In this document: in pieces, positions 8,001 to 16,179 of the stretch
Layout of the letters: each line of letters opens with the position of its first letter
Position numbering within the stretch: the first letter of the stretch is position 1
From: Oscillospiraceae bacterium
Lineage (GTDB): Bacteria; Bacillota; Clostridia; Oscillospirales; Oscillospiraceae
Assembly: GCA_017436955.1 (NCBI GenBank)
Contig: JAFSCD010000016.1
Span: forward strand, 97,260 to 161,259
DNA length: 64,000 nucleotides
Direction of reading: 5' to 3'
The notes under the pieces: generated by a model
Seen by the model: only the letters and a program-made list of their open reading frames with translations
Database searches by the model: none
Told to the model about the DNA's origin: nothing
Position numbers and translations under genes: made by a program

Positions 8001-10852
8001 CCGCCGGCGATCAGTACACCGTGGATAAGCTCAACGCACCCGGCTTTGCCGGCGATACGGTCACCGTAGGCGCGGACGGCAGCTTTACCGTGGAGCTGAA
8101 GGACAACGAGTCCGTTACCATCCTGGGTATCCCCGCCGGCACCGGCTATACCGTGACCGAGCTGGTGAATGTACCCGGCTACAGCCCGGTACAGAGAGCG
8201 CTGTCCGGCACCATCCAGCCCGACGGCGATCACGATGCCCTCTTTGTCAACGTTTACAGCAATTCTCCCATCACCCCGGAAATCACCGTTACCGGCACCA
8301 AGACCCTGCTGGATGTCAACGGCACTTACACCGATAATGAGGACTTCATCTTCCAGCTGCATCAGTATGATCCCGGCACCGACAGCTACGACCTGCTGGC
8401 GGAAGCCACCGCCAAGGCCGGTGGAAGCTATGCCTTCCGGCTGGCGGATGTACTGAATCAGCCTTTGGGCATTGGCGACCACTTCTTCCGTGTGACGGAG
8501 GTCAGCGGAAGGACCGAAGGTATGAGCTATGATTCCTCCAGAGGTCTGTTCGCAGTACACGTCACCGACGCCGATGCCGACGGCACGCTGGAATACACCG
8601 TGGAAAATGTGGGCAATACCACCGTCAGCGGTGATACCGTCACCAAGGATTTTGTCAACACCTACGATGTGGCAAGAACCCACGCGGACATCAAGATTGT
8701 CAAGGTCATCGGTCAGAACGATACCGGCGTGAATATTCCGCTGAATCTGTTCCACTTCCAGCTGAAAAACCTGACCTTTTCTGACAATGCACCCCCCATG
8801 ACGGTCACCACTGATGCTGCAGGCAATGCGGTGATCCGCCTGCCCGAGCTGGTTCCCGGCCAGTATATCTACACCCTGACCGAGGTGGATGATGGTATGC
8901 CCGGTATGGTTTACGATACTACCCCCCGTACCGTTATCGTGACTGTGGAAGAAGTTGGCGGCGTGCTGAGCGCTTCCGTTCAGATCGACGGTGTGGATAC
9001 CGACACCGCCAATTTCCGCAACGATTATATCCTGAACAGCACCTCCTACACCATCAGCGGCAGCAAGCTCCTGCAGGGCAGAGCGCCGGCAAACGATGAG
9101 TTCAGCTTCAGCCTGTACGAAACCGACGCCACCTTTGTGCTGGCACCCGGTACCGCACCCAGACAGACTGTAGAAAACGTGGGCGACAGCTTCTCCTTTG
9201 AAGCGATCACCTACACCCGGGTCGGTACCTATTACTACAGCGTCAAGGAAGAGAATACCTCTGTTCCCGGCGTTACTTACGATACCACCCATTACCACGT
9301 GATCGTTACCGTCAGCGCGGCGGGTGAAGATCTGGTCGTCAGCGATGTGCAGATCCACAAGATCGGTCACAACGAAGATACCTCCGGCCAGATCGTATTC
9401 GTCAACGGCTACGAAGTAACTCCCACCCAGTACACCCTGAGCGGCGTGAAGGTCCTCCACGGCCGGGCACCCAGAGCCCATGAATTCAGCTTCGGGCTGT
9501 ATGAAGGCAATGTTCTGCTGCAGACCGTTACCAATAAGGCAGACGGCAGCTTCAGCTTTGAAAGCATCACCTATACGGAAGCCGGCGAGTACACCTATAC
9601 CATCAAAGAGATGGAAGGCAATGTACCCGGTGTTACCTACGACGGCGTGAATGCCCCCATTACCGTAACCGTTAACGTAACGGACCAGGGCGGCTATCTC
9701 AGCGCCAGCGCGGATGTGGAGAATGAAGCAATTGCCTTCGTGAATACCTACACCCCGGCAAATGCCAAGGTGGTATTCAATGGAGAGAAGTATCTCCACG
9801 GCAAGATTTTGGAGGACAATGCCTTTACCTTCCAGCTCTACGTTACCGACCATACCTTTGAGATTACCGACAGCGCAGTGCAGCTGATTGATGAGGAACA
9901 GAATGTGGACGGTAAGTTCCAGTTCTCCGGCGAATTCAGTAACCCCGGCACCTACTATTTTGCCATCGTGGAGGATACCTCCGATCCCGTGGAGGGCATC
10001 GTGTATGACCGGACCCATCACAAATTTATGGTACACGTCACCGATAACGGCGTTGGCGATCTGCTGGCGACGGTCACCAATGTGACCACCGGCGAGAGCA
10101 CCGTGGCGGATGTACTGGCAACTGCCGACGTGTCCTTCACCAACGCAACCGACGATCAGGCTGTGGAAAAGACGGTGCAGTTTGCTGATGCCACCACCAA
10201 TATCGACGGTCTGAAGGTAGAAGCCGGCGACGTGCTGACCTACTACATCGTCTACCGCAACTACACCGGTCACGATGTAGAGGTAGAGATCGAGGATACC
10301 ATTCCTGCACACACCGCTTATGTGGAAGGCTCCGCTTCCCACGGCGCTACCTTTGCCGGTCAGCACCTGAACTGGATCCTGAATGTATCCAGAGGCGGCA
10401 GTGTTACCGTATCCTTCCAGGTAGTGGTGCAGGAGCTGGATGCGGATGATGCCATTACCAATACGGCCATCATCCGTGACGGCGAGAACAGCTATACCAC
10501 CAACGAGGTCTCCAACCCGGTGGATGCGCCGGAGCCCACTGTACCTCCCACGGAGCCCACCGAGCCTACGGTCGCTCCTACCAGACCTACGGTTGCTCCC
10601 ACCGCTCCCACCGAGGCACCCACCGAGCCCACCGATGCTCCTGCGGAGCCTCCCACGGAAGCACCCACCCAGCCCGGTGAGCCCTCCGAACCCGGCGAGC
10701 CGGATGCACCTCCCATTGTTCCCGACCTGCCCCAGACCGGCGACAGCCTGAACCTGCAGCTGTGGTTTGCCGTGCTGTTCGTGTGCAGCGGCGGTATGGT
10801 CATCACCGCTGTCCTCGGCAGAAAGGAAAAGAAACGCCAGCCGGTGCGTTAA
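5084..10852 (+). CDS. Giant LPQTG-anchored surface adhesin with VWA domain and pilin-like repeats
   Basis: The product has 1922 residues with an export signal at 1-31. A von Willebrand factor A domain begins near residue 127 with a MIDAS metal motif (DVVLVLDISPSM; Asp134, Ser136, Ser138). At about 800-1060 are two beta domains resembling DUF5979-type stalk modules. From about 1065 to 1690 there are five ~110-125-residue modules of the streptococcal-pilin/FctA or Cna-B kind (for example YTISGSKLLQGRAPANDEFS), which often form internal isopeptide bonds. A DUF11-like module sits near 1690-1810 and a Pro/Thr/Glu-rich wall-spanning stretch at 1816-1881. The sortase signal LPQTG is at 1882-1886, followed by a membrane helix and a basic tail. 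No sortase gene is in the window. The expected role is adhesion to host or matrix ligands. Confidence 0.9.
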   Translation: MRKISLLQRVMALFLCLALVASLAPMTARAATPVAQAIAENTVTDPNTADDWEHMMGTDTDGNRYAGRVWADRSVYQNGDTVVLNSRGETNSSFTVSLEEDEVFQVMFSVLGSTMTTTETVSSTGPMDVVLVLDISPSMTEKVSDGASRLQTTIAAANTLIDNLLKLDDMRLGIVTYSPSSEVLLPLAAYNDGIVLSADDTNCVITVKNSSGQQLKVGRGNGSGGTNLQSGIDTGMKMLAEASSPKDRMPVLIPLTDGQANYAVTSNFYNISAGSREYDEDGSSGVVLSTLLNAAYNKVLVEKHYGKAPKVYGVTVDLKNNAFANALMDPANSFNSSNSSSAVKEAYEEFENWAEGDTVTIRKGSWLTGYTTWTFNHNFPASPAVTTAEVAENINYVDKHYDVSSDELNLVFTQIYKELSSAAFNPITSSTSSVGGTGVDDTPLIYADYIGQYMEIKEIEAVTLFGASYGVTKHADGSYTVTQATGTNPTTNESWNTADDIRIYVTEQADGTQKLEIHINQEILPIILEKVDAETVGNVTTSTIIELTQDPLRVFYTIGLDESVLLPNGKIDVSKLQGYEYIDDANGTVTFYASQFGEENPADGAGVVYKGDSHVGFQPSNENRYYYHQENQGIFIGITDRNGQSVSIPENNEYGIVWDEDAYTLDWMSYDEYLTMQDGMTVYTYVSYYHPTPSTTDAANAAEKVTYLVYTDWMYLKESVAFYDNNTGTYLNDGKVTSQAEVEAYLQANPNADIYAVLGVGSRRTSRLHNMMHEKLSNDTGTAVESYTPEYLENKQDHHGNDVVIWLGNNGKLTVEVETGIALTKQVTESIGSADDTYALTVTVPAGVAAEPVVLDAHGNAVAFTYTGNVLTVNVKANETVYISGIPGGTVCTIDEIISGDYYVDSKTDSVTVPLVSQAISSGVQFVPATVTNAPYKYGDLTVIKEIDHDFDSLPTAMANKVFTFKVELDPYTAGDQYTVDKLNAPGFAGDTVTVGADGSFTVELKDNESVTILGIPAGTGYTVTELVNVPGYSPVQRALSGTIQPDGDHDALFVNVYSNSPITPEITVTGTKTLLDVNGTYTDNEDFIFQLHQYDPGTDSYDLLAEATAKAGGSYAFRLADVLNQPLGIGDHFFRVTEVSGRTEGMSYDSSRGLFAVHVTDADADGTLEYTVENVGNTTVSGDTVTKDFVNTYDVARTHADIKIVKVIGQNDTGVNIPLNLFHFQLKNLTFSDNAPPMTVTTDAAGNAVIRLPELVPGQYIYTLTEVDDGMPGMVYDTTPRTVIVTVEEVGGVLSASVQIDGVDTDTANFRNDYILNSTSYTISGSKLLQGRAPANDEFSFSLYETDATFVLAPGTAPRQTVENVGDSFSFEAITYTRVGTYYYSVKEENTSVPGVTYDTTHYHVIVTVSAAGEDLVVSDVQIHKIGHNEDTSGQIVFVNGYEVTPTQYTLSGVKVLHGRAPRAHEFSFGLYEGNVLLQTVTNKADGSFSFESITYTEAGEYTYTIKEMEGNVPGVTYDGVNAPITVTVNVTDQGGYLSASADVENEAIAFVNTYTPANAKVVFNGEKYLHGKILEDNAFTFQLYVTDHTFEITDSAVQLIDEEQNVDGKFQFSGEFSNPGTYYFAIVEDTSDPVEGIVYDRTHHKFMVHVTDNGVGDLLATVTNVTTGESTVADVLATADVSFTNATDDQAVEKTVQFADATTNIDGLKVEAGDVLTYYIVYRNYTGHDVEVEIEDTIPAHTAYVEGSASHGATFAGQHLNWILNVSRGGSVTVSFQVVVQELDADDAITNTAIIRDGENSYTTNEVSNPVDAPEPTVPPTEPTEPTVAPTRPTVAPTAPTEAPTEPTDAPAEPPTEAPTQPGEPSEPGEPDAPPIVPDLPQTGDSLNLQLWFAVLFVCSGGMVITAVLGRKEKKRQPVR

Positions 10853-10877
10853 CCGGCAGGCGTTACCCCATAAAAAC

Positions 10878-10909
10878 AGCCGCTGGCAGTTGCCAGCGGC
10901 TTTGTTTTT
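10878..10909. terminator. Bidirectional terminator between converging genes
   Basis: AGCCGCTGGCA/TGCCAGCGGCT is flanked by an A run on the left and a T run on the right, so it can serve the adhesin and the SDR gene facing it. Confidence 0.85.
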
Positions 10910-10915
10910 GGATTA

Positions 10916-11662
10916 TCAGCTTCTTGCCAGACCGTCTACGCTCAGGACGACGCCGGTGATATAGGATGCCTCATCGGATGCCAGGAACACAAATGCGTTG
11001 GCGATGTCCTCGGGCTGACCCAGCCGGCGCAGAGGGATCTGGGCGATCATCGGCTCAATGATGGATTTGGGTACGGCCTTCATCATATCGGTCTCGGTGA
11101 TGCCCGGTGCCACGGCGTTGACACGGATGCCCTTGGGACCCAACTCCCGGGCAAGGGAAAGTGTTAGACCGTTGACGGCGAATTTGGATGCCGGGTAGGC
11201 AAAACCGCTGGGCTGACCGTAAATGCTGACCATGGAAGAGGTGTTGAGGATAACGCCTGCGCCCTTTTCCGCCATATATTCCGCAGCCACGCGGCTGGCA
11301 TTAAATACGCCCTTGACATTCAGATCCATAACCTTATCGAAGGTTTCTTCGGTGTAGTTCAGCAGGGGCGTGCGCTCGGAAATGCCGGCGTTGTTCACCA
11401 GAATATCCACGCTGCCGAACTGGGCTACCACTTCAGCGAAGGCTGCCTTTACGGATTCCAGGCTGGCAAGGTCGGGGCTGATGCCGCCGATTTTGGCATC
11501 GGGGTACTTTTCGCGGAGTCCGGCAACTGCCTTTTCGGCGTTTTGGGCGGAGCTGGCGGTCAGCACGACGGCTGCGCCTTCCTGCAAAAACCGCTCCACC
11601 GTGGCAAGACCGATACCGCGGCTGCCGCCGGTAACAATGGCGACCTTATCTTTCAAACGCAT
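10916..11662 (-). CDS. SDR-family NAD(P)-dependent oxidoreductase (FabG-like)
   Basis: The product has 248 residues, the classic SDR length. It has the cofactor glycine motif TGGSRGIG (12-19), the NNAG motif, and the Ser-Tyr-Lys catalytic set in NTSSMVSIYGQPSGFAYPASK-like order. AGGAGG lies 7 bases before the ATG. It follows the hydrogenase-like gene by 33 bases on the same strand, so the two are likely co-transcribed. Candidate substrates are 3-oxoacyl-ACP, hydroxysteroids/bile acids or sugars; the sequence does not decide. The location beside a redox iron-sulfur protein fits a role in reductant disposal, which is inference. Confidence 0.85.
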   Translation of the reverse strand: MRLKDKVAIVTGGSRGIGLATVERFLQEGAAVVLTASSAQNAEKAVAGLREKYPDAKIGGISPDLASLESVKAAFAEVVAQFGSVDILVNNAGISERTPLLNYTEETFDKVMDLNVKGVFNASRVAAEYMAEKGAGVILNTSSMVSIYGQPSGFAYPASKFAVNGLTLSLARELGPKGIRVNAVAPGITETDMMKAVPKSIIEPMIAQIPLRRLGQPEDIANAFVFLASDEASYITGVVLSVDGLARS

Positions 11663-11695
11663 AATAATTACCTCCTGATTTTGATTTTTGGATTG

Positions 11696-13099
11696 TTATT
11701 TTAGGCTGGTCACGGCGGCGGTGATGGAGGAATGTTCGGCTTCCTGACCATACTTGTCCACCTCCAGCTTGTTCTTTTCGCCGTGGGAGAGGCAGCCGGC
11801 GCCGTTGGTGCAGCCGCCGATGCAGGCCATTCCTTCAATGAAATTGCCGTCCAGAATACCCTTATTCAGCTTCAACAGCGCGATCTTGCAGGCTTCGATG
11901 CCGTCGCAGACAACGGGCTTCAGGTCAAATTCGATATTCTGCTCCTTCAGCGCCTGGGCGACCGCATCCGACAGACCGCCGGTACGGGCGAAAATGCGAC
12001 CAAAATAGGATGCGTTGTTTAGGGGCGTTTCATCCATCTGGGAGATGAAGAAATCCCGGCTGTCAAACAGCGCCTGCAGCTCCTCAAAGGTCAGCACCGC
12101 ATCCACATAGGGCTTCACTTCGGGCGTTTGCGCCTCCGCCTTCTTGGCGGTGCAGGGACCGATGAAAACCACTTTGGCGTCGGGATCCTTCTGCTTGATG
12201 TACTGCGCCAGCTTTGCCATAGGGGAGGGGCTGTGAGAGATGTATTTCTCAAGCTGGGGGAATGCGGACTTGATATACTGCACGAATGCCGGGCAGCAGG
12301 AGCTGGTGAGCATACCCTTTTGCGCCAGCTCTCCGGCTTCCTCCAGCGCCACCATATCCGCGCCCAGAGCCGCCTCCACCACGTCCTTGAAGCCCAGCTT
12401 GTGAAGCCCCGTCACCACCTGACCCAGCCTGGCATAGCTGAACTGGCTGGCGATGGAGGGTGCAACGATGGCATAGGCGCTGCCGCTTTTCAGTGCGGCG
12501 ATGGCGTCCAGAATGTAGGATTTGTCGGTGATGGCACCGAAGGGACACTGATACACGCAGGCACCGCATTGGGTACACTTGCTTCCCTCGATGGTGGCAG
12601 ACCAATCCTCGTTCATAGAAATGGCCTTGACCTTGCAGGCGCTCTGGCAGGGGCGCTTGCGGCTGACAATGGCGGTGTAGGGGCAGACCTTGATACATTG
12701 CCCACATTCCTTGCATTTGGATTTGTCGATGTGGGCAACGTGGTCACTGTCCAGATAGATGGCGCCGAAGCGGCACACGTCCTCGCAGCGGTGTGCCAGA
12801 CAGCCACGGCAGGCGTTGGTGACCTCATAGCCGCCAACGGGACATTCGTCGCAGGCAATCTCGATGACCTCGATAACGTTGGGATTCTCCTTGTCGCCGC
12901 CCATGGCGATCTTGACCCGCTCGCCTAAAATGGCGCGCTCCTTGTACACGCAGCAGCGCATAGTGGCTTCCTTGCCGGGTACAAGGGTCTGGGGAATGTC
13001 CATCAGATTCTGCAGCAGCTTGTCCTCCCAGGCCAGCCGGGCGACCTCGCGCAGGACCTTGTATTTCAAGTGCTGAATTTTGGTGTCGAATTTTCTCAT
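11696..13099 (-). CDS. Monomeric [FeFe]-hydrogenase-like iron-sulfur protein (group B type)
   Basis: The product has 467 residues. The N-terminal half carries ferredoxin-like Cys motifs (CKECGQCIKVCP at 129-140, CTQCGACVYQCP at 175-186) and further Cys clusters near 83-109. The C-terminal half holds the H-cluster motifs: L1 TSSCCPAF (Cys268), L2 GPCTAKKAE (Cys316) and L3 EGMACIGGCTNGAG (Cys426, Cys430). These differ from the textbook TSCSPGW/MPCxxK forms in the way I associate with group B enzymes. The role would be H2 production or electron sensing from reduced ferredoxin in the cytoplasm; catalytic activity is not provable here. It is likely the first gene of a two-gene unit with the SDR enzyme. 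Confidence 0.85.
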   Translation of the reverse strand: MRKFDTKIQHLKYKVLREVARLAWEDKLLQNLMDIPQTLVPGKEATMRCCVYKERAILGERVKIAMGGDKENPNVIEVIEIACDECPVGGYEVTNACRGCLAHRCEDVCRFGAIYLDSDHVAHIDKSKCKECGQCIKVCPYTAIVSRKRPCQSACKVKAISMNEDWSATIEGSKCTQCGACVYQCPFGAITDKSYILDAIAALKSGSAYAIVAPSIASQFSYARLGQVVTGLHKLGFKDVVEAALGADMVALEEAGELAQKGMLTSSCCPAFVQYIKSAFPQLEKYISHSPSPMAKLAQYIKQKDPDAKVVFIGPCTAKKAEAQTPEVKPYVDAVLTFEELQALFDSRDFFISQMDETPLNNASYFGRIFARTGGLSDAVAQALKEQNIEFDLKPVVCDGIEACKIALLKLNKGILDGNFIEGMACIGGCTNGAGCLSHGEKNKLEVDKYGQEAEHSSITAAVTSLK

Positions 13100-13138
13100 A
13101 ATATCACCTTAAGGGTCGTGGTTATAGAAAAACGATAT

Positions 13139-13225
13139 GTCATTCTGAGCGAAGGCGAAGCCGGAGCCGAAGAATCTACGCATATAATTGGTGCGAAGAT
13201 CCTTCCGGCTACGCACGGGATGACA
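13139..13225. repeat. Palindromic intergenic repeat of the GTCATTCTGAGCGAAG type
   Basis: It starts TGTCATTCTGAGCGAAGGCG and ends CACGGGATGACA, with AAGAATCT and AGATCCTTC facing inside. Sequences of this style are widespread in bacterial intergenic regions. It lies between the PHP and hydrogenase genes. Confidence 0.55.
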
Positions 13226-13239
13226 AAAAGGAAAGGTAT

Positions 13240-14040
13240 TTAGATACCCACTTCGTCGAAGGTTTTGCCGTTCCACATACAGATGTGGTCGATGCCGTTT
13301 TGCTTCAAGATCTCCACACTTTCGTCGAAGAAGGTGGTCAAATTGTCCGCGTGGTGGGAGTCGGCGTTCAGCAGTACCTGACCGCCGGCGGCTTTCAGCG
13401 TATCCAGCAGATACGCGCCGGGATAGGGAGTGGTGCGCCAGCCACGGGAAATGGCACCGGTGTTGACCTCAATATAGGGGCAGGCGCGGATCACCCGCTT
13501 CAGCGCTTCCCGGGCGAGCGCCTGATAGCGCGGATCTTCCTCGGGGATCAGGCTGAACTTGGTGATCAGGTCAAAGTGACCCACGAAGGTGGGCTTCCAC
13601 TTCTCCACGTGTTCGCAGACCATGGTATAGTAGCACTCTGCCATCGCCAGCACGTCGCCGTTAAACGCCGTGTCGATGCAGAATTTCTGCTGCTGGGGGC
13701 TGTGGTCGATGGCGTGGCAGAAGCCGTCTTTGACGATATAGTGGACAGAAGCCAGAAAATAGTCGAATACGGTAACGTCTGTATCGGAATAATAATCCAG
13801 CTCCAGACCGGCGTAAATGGGCATCACGCCGGCATATTTTTCCTTCAGCGCGGCAATTTCCCGCAGATAGGGCGCATAATCCTCCAGTTTCATGCAGTAG
13901 CTGGTATCGCAGGCGGTAAAGCTGTGGTCGGAAAAGCCCAGAGAGCGCATATTCTTGCGGATCGCCGCCTGGATATTTTCCTCCATGGTGGATTTGCCGT
14001 CAGAATATGTGGAGTGATTGTGCAGATTGGAATAGCGCAT
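13240..14040 (-). CDS. PHP-domain phosphatase, histidinol-phosphatase (HisK/HisJ) family
   Basis: The product has 266 residues. It opens with the PHP metal motif NLHNHSTYSDGK and shows further metal-ligand segments: GFSDHS, GLELDY, FVGHFDLITKF, EVNTGAI and LLNADSHH. Such enzymes hydrolyse histidinol phosphate in histidine synthesis, but PHP proteins of this size also act on other phosphoesters, and no his genes are nearby. ATG 14040 is chosen over a start 13 codons upstream because GGAGG lies 8 bases before it. Confidence 0.8.
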   Translation of the reverse strand: MRYSNLHNHSTYSDGKSTMEENIQAAIRKNMRSLGFSDHSFTACDTSYCMKLEDYAPYLREIAALKEKYAGVMPIYAGLELDYYSDTDVTVFDYFLASVHYIVKDGFCHAIDHSPQQQKFCIDTAFNGDVLAMAECYYTMVCEHVEKWKPTFVGHFDLITKFSLIPEEDPRYQALAREALKRVIRACPYIEVNTGAISRGWRTTPYPGAYLLDTLKAAGGQVLLNADSHHADNLTTFFDESVEILKQNGIDHICMWNGKTFDEVGI

Positions 14041-14069
14041 AACGGTGACCTCCGTTTTTTGTTTATTAC

Positions 14070-14098
14070 AGTATAGCAAAAAAAGACCATCAGCGCAA
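14070..14098 (-). promoter_or_regulatory. Sigma-A promoter of the PHP phosphatase gene
   Basis: On the minus strand: TTGCGC, 17 bases, TATACT. It lies 30 bases before the start codon. Confidence 0.6.
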
Positions 14099-14104
14099 CC
14101 TGGA

Positions 14105-14141
14105 AATAAAAAGAAAAGGCATCCGTTATCCCGGATGCCTT
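14105..14141 (-). terminator. Terminator of the DUF3810-rsmG unit
   Basis: AAGGCATCCG/CGGATGCCTT is followed on the minus strand by TTCTTTTTA. Confidence 0.85.
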
Positions 14142-14146
14142 ATTGT

Positions 14147-14848
14147 TTACAGAGGGCTTTGCTTGATCTTGGCGTAGCGCCGGGGGAACTGGGGCGGTGT
14201 TTTGGCGATCTTTCGCAGGATGATGATGCTGTGGGTGGCGCCGTCAATGGTGAAATCCTTGATATCCTCCACCTTCAGCCCCAGCTTGCCCACGGCGTTT
14301 TTCGCTTCGTCCAGCTCCTGCCGTGCGGCAGCGCCCTTCAGCGCCAGGACAGCACCGCCTACGCGGACGTAGGGGGCGGTCAGCTCCAGCAGAATGTTCA
14401 GCCTTGCAACGGCACGGCTGGTGGCGTAGTCGAATTTTTCCCGATGGTCGGCGACCGCCTCTTCTGCCCGGGCGGTGATGCAGTTTGCCTGCACGCCCAG
14501 TTGGGGAAGAATGGTCTCAAGCCAGCTCATCCGCTTGCCCAGAGAGTCCAGCAGCGTCACCTTGACAGCTTCGCCGGCAATGGCCACCGGCACGCCGGGG
14601 AAACCGGCGCCGCAGCCCACATCAATGAGGCTTTTGCCCTTCAGGTCGGCGGCGGTCAGTACCGTCAGGCTGTCCAGCAGGTGCAGACGGGCAACGGCGG
14701 CAGGCTCCGTAATGGCGGTAAGATTCATCACCGCATTTTGCTCCACCACCGCGGCGCCGAAGGCGCACAGCTTGTCTACGGTTTCCCCGCCCAGGGTAAG
14801 ACCCAGCGCCGGCAGCTCCGAGAGCAGGGTCTGCTTCATGGTGTTCAT
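14147..14848 (-). CDS. rsmG: 16S rRNA (guanine-N7)-methyltransferase RsmG (GidB)
   Basis: The product has 233 residues, the normal length. It is an S-adenosylmethionine-dependent methyltransferase that modifies G527 of 16S rRNA. Key segments are NLTAI, the SAM-binding glycine loop DVGCGAGFPGVPVAI, SLGKRMSWLE and SRAVARLNILLELTAPYV. Its ATG overlaps the stop of the upstream DUF3810 gene (ATGA), so it is translationally coupled to it. Loss of this gene is known to give low-level streptomycin resistance in other bacteria. It is not beside dnaA/parA as in many genomes. Confidence 0.95.
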   Translation of the reverse strand: MNTMKQTLLSELPALGLTLGGETVDKLCAFGAAVVEQNAVMNLTAITEPAAVARLHLLDSLTVLTAADLKGKSLIDVGCGAGFPGVPVAIAGEAVKVTLLDSLGKRMSWLETILPQLGVQANCITARAEEAVADHREKFDYATSRAVARLNILLELTAPYVRVGGAVLALKGAAARQELDEAKNAVGKLGLKVEDIKDFTIDGATHSIIILRKIAKTPPQFPRRYAKIKQSPL

Positions 14849-16026
14849 TGTGTGTCCCCTCCAACAGTGGGGTTGGTGGTCAGATCCACCCAGTTCTTAT
14901 CCAGAGGATCAAAGACGTCTTCCTCCTCCTTGTGGGCAGGCAGATAGATCTCCTGGATATACCAGCTCACCAGCAGGTCGGACACCTGATCGTAGGATTC
15001 GACACCGGCGTCGTCACCGCTGGCCTTGATGTAGGTATCGTTGGCGGTGTTGGCAATGGCGGTAGCGCCCTTGTCCTGATGCGCGGCGAAGAAATCGTCA
15101 TATTCTGCCAGATCGGCGCGAAGCTCCGGGGTCATACCGGCGTACAGAGACTGTATAGCGGCATCGGCGGCAGTGGTGCCGACGGTTGCCAGAGCGCTGT
15201 AGCAGTAGCGGAAGGCCATGTAGTAGCCGGAATAACGGAATACCACATTGGAGTGGGCATCCGTTGCCAGAAATGCTGCCAGATTGGCGTCCCGCTCCAG
15301 GGAGATGCACATTCTGTGCGCCATTTCGTGGCACATTACGAAGGGAATGGTAACAGCGGGGATCTGGGGATTGACAGCGGCTTCGCCGGTCAGCGGCATG
15401 GTCATACCGGTGATGCCCATAGAGGTGTACATATCCGCCCAGCCCAGCTTCTTGACGGGCAGGGTGGAGCCGGCGAACACGGAGTAATATTTTTCATAAG
15501 CCAGGGTATTGAAGCCCTCGCCGGCCATTTCGGCCATTTCCTCAAAGGCGGGGAAATCCACGGAGCCGTCGGCATTTCTGGGCACCTCCTGGGAAAGCTC
15601 GTTGGCAATATCCCGGAAATAGGTGGTAGCCTCCACCAGCTCGGTAACGTTGTATTCGGTCACATTCAGGCGCACATCGTCTGCCAAAGGACCGGCGTAA
15701 TTATTCAGACCGTAAGCGCCGGTGTGCAGGAAGAAAAGCGTAGAAACGCCGGCAAGTATCCAGCCCAGCCATTGGATAAAGTTCCACCGCAGAACGATCA
15801 TCAGCACGATGGATGCCAGCAGGGCCGTCACCAGCAGCACAGCCAGGACCTGCCACAGGCAGAAATCAGCACCGCTGGACCAGGTGGCAAGGGAGGTCTG
15901 GATCAATCGGGAGGTGTAGGGATAGAACATATCAATGAGCAGGGTATGACTTTCTGCAAAGGCGGTCAGCGCTGCGGTAATGGCGGCAAGAACGCCGGCA
16001 ACGATGTAGCCACGCCAATATTTCAA
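14845..16026 (-). CDS. DUF3810-family membrane protein with HEXXH metalloprotease-like motif
   Basis: The product has 393 residues starting at TTG 16026, which has AGGAGG upstream; the frame runs on upstream but without a ribosome site. Three membrane helices fill the first ~130 residues. Then comes a soluble domain with HEMAH (near 228-232) and a downstream ERDANLAA segment that could supply the third metal ligand. This is the pattern of the DUF3810 family, whose substrate is not known. It is coupled to rsmG by a 4-base overlap, probably for expression rather than function. Confidence 0.75.
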   Translation of the reverse strand: MKYWRGYIVAGVLAAITAALTAFAESHTLLIDMFYPYTSRLIQTSLATWSSGADFCLWQVLAVLLVTALLASIVLMIVLRWNFIQWLGWILAGVSTLFFLHTGAYGLNNYAGPLADDVRLNVTEYNVTELVEATTYFRDIANELSQEVPRNADGSVDFPAFEEMAEMAGEGFNTLAYEKYYSVFAGSTLPVKKLGWADMYTSMGITGMTMPLTGEAAVNPQIPAVTIPFVMCHEMAHRMCISLERDANLAAFLATDAHSNVVFRYSGYYMAFRYCYSALATVGTTAADAAIQSLYAGMTPELRADLAEYDDFFAAHQDKGATAIANTANDTYIKASGDDAGVESYDQVSDLLVSWYIQEIYLPAHKEEEDVFDPLDKNWVDLTTNPTVGGDTQ

Positions 16027-16073
16027 AGAGATCCCCTCCTTACAGGTAGAATAAACAGCATATAGCTTTATAT

Positions 16074-16102
16074 AGTATAGCACACTTTTTGCCGCTTGTC
16101 TG
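16074..16102 (-). promoter_or_regulatory. Probable promoter of the DUF3810-rsmG unit
   Basis: On the minus strand: CAGACA, 17 bases, TATACT. The -35 box is imperfect. It lies divergent to the DUF89 promoter. Confidence 0.45.
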
Positions 16103-16122
16103 CCCCTTTTGTAAAATTTTCT

Positions 16123-16151
16123 TTGCATAGCGGGCAAACCTCTGCTAAAAT
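16123..16151 (+). promoter_or_regulatory. Sigma-A promoter of the DUF89 gene
   Basis: TTGCAT (16123-16128), 17 bases, TAAAAT (16146-16151). Confidence 0.7.
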
Positions 16152-16179
16152 AGAGAAAAACGGGAAAGGAGCGCATACT

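Noticed and set aside
5906-10366. A 1486-codon open frame on the minus strand opposite the adhesin gene
   Set aside because: It follows the codon pattern of the sense gene in a mirrored frame, has no ribosome site or export signal, and its translation is low-complexity Gly/Ile/Val/His. It is a shadow of the adhesin.
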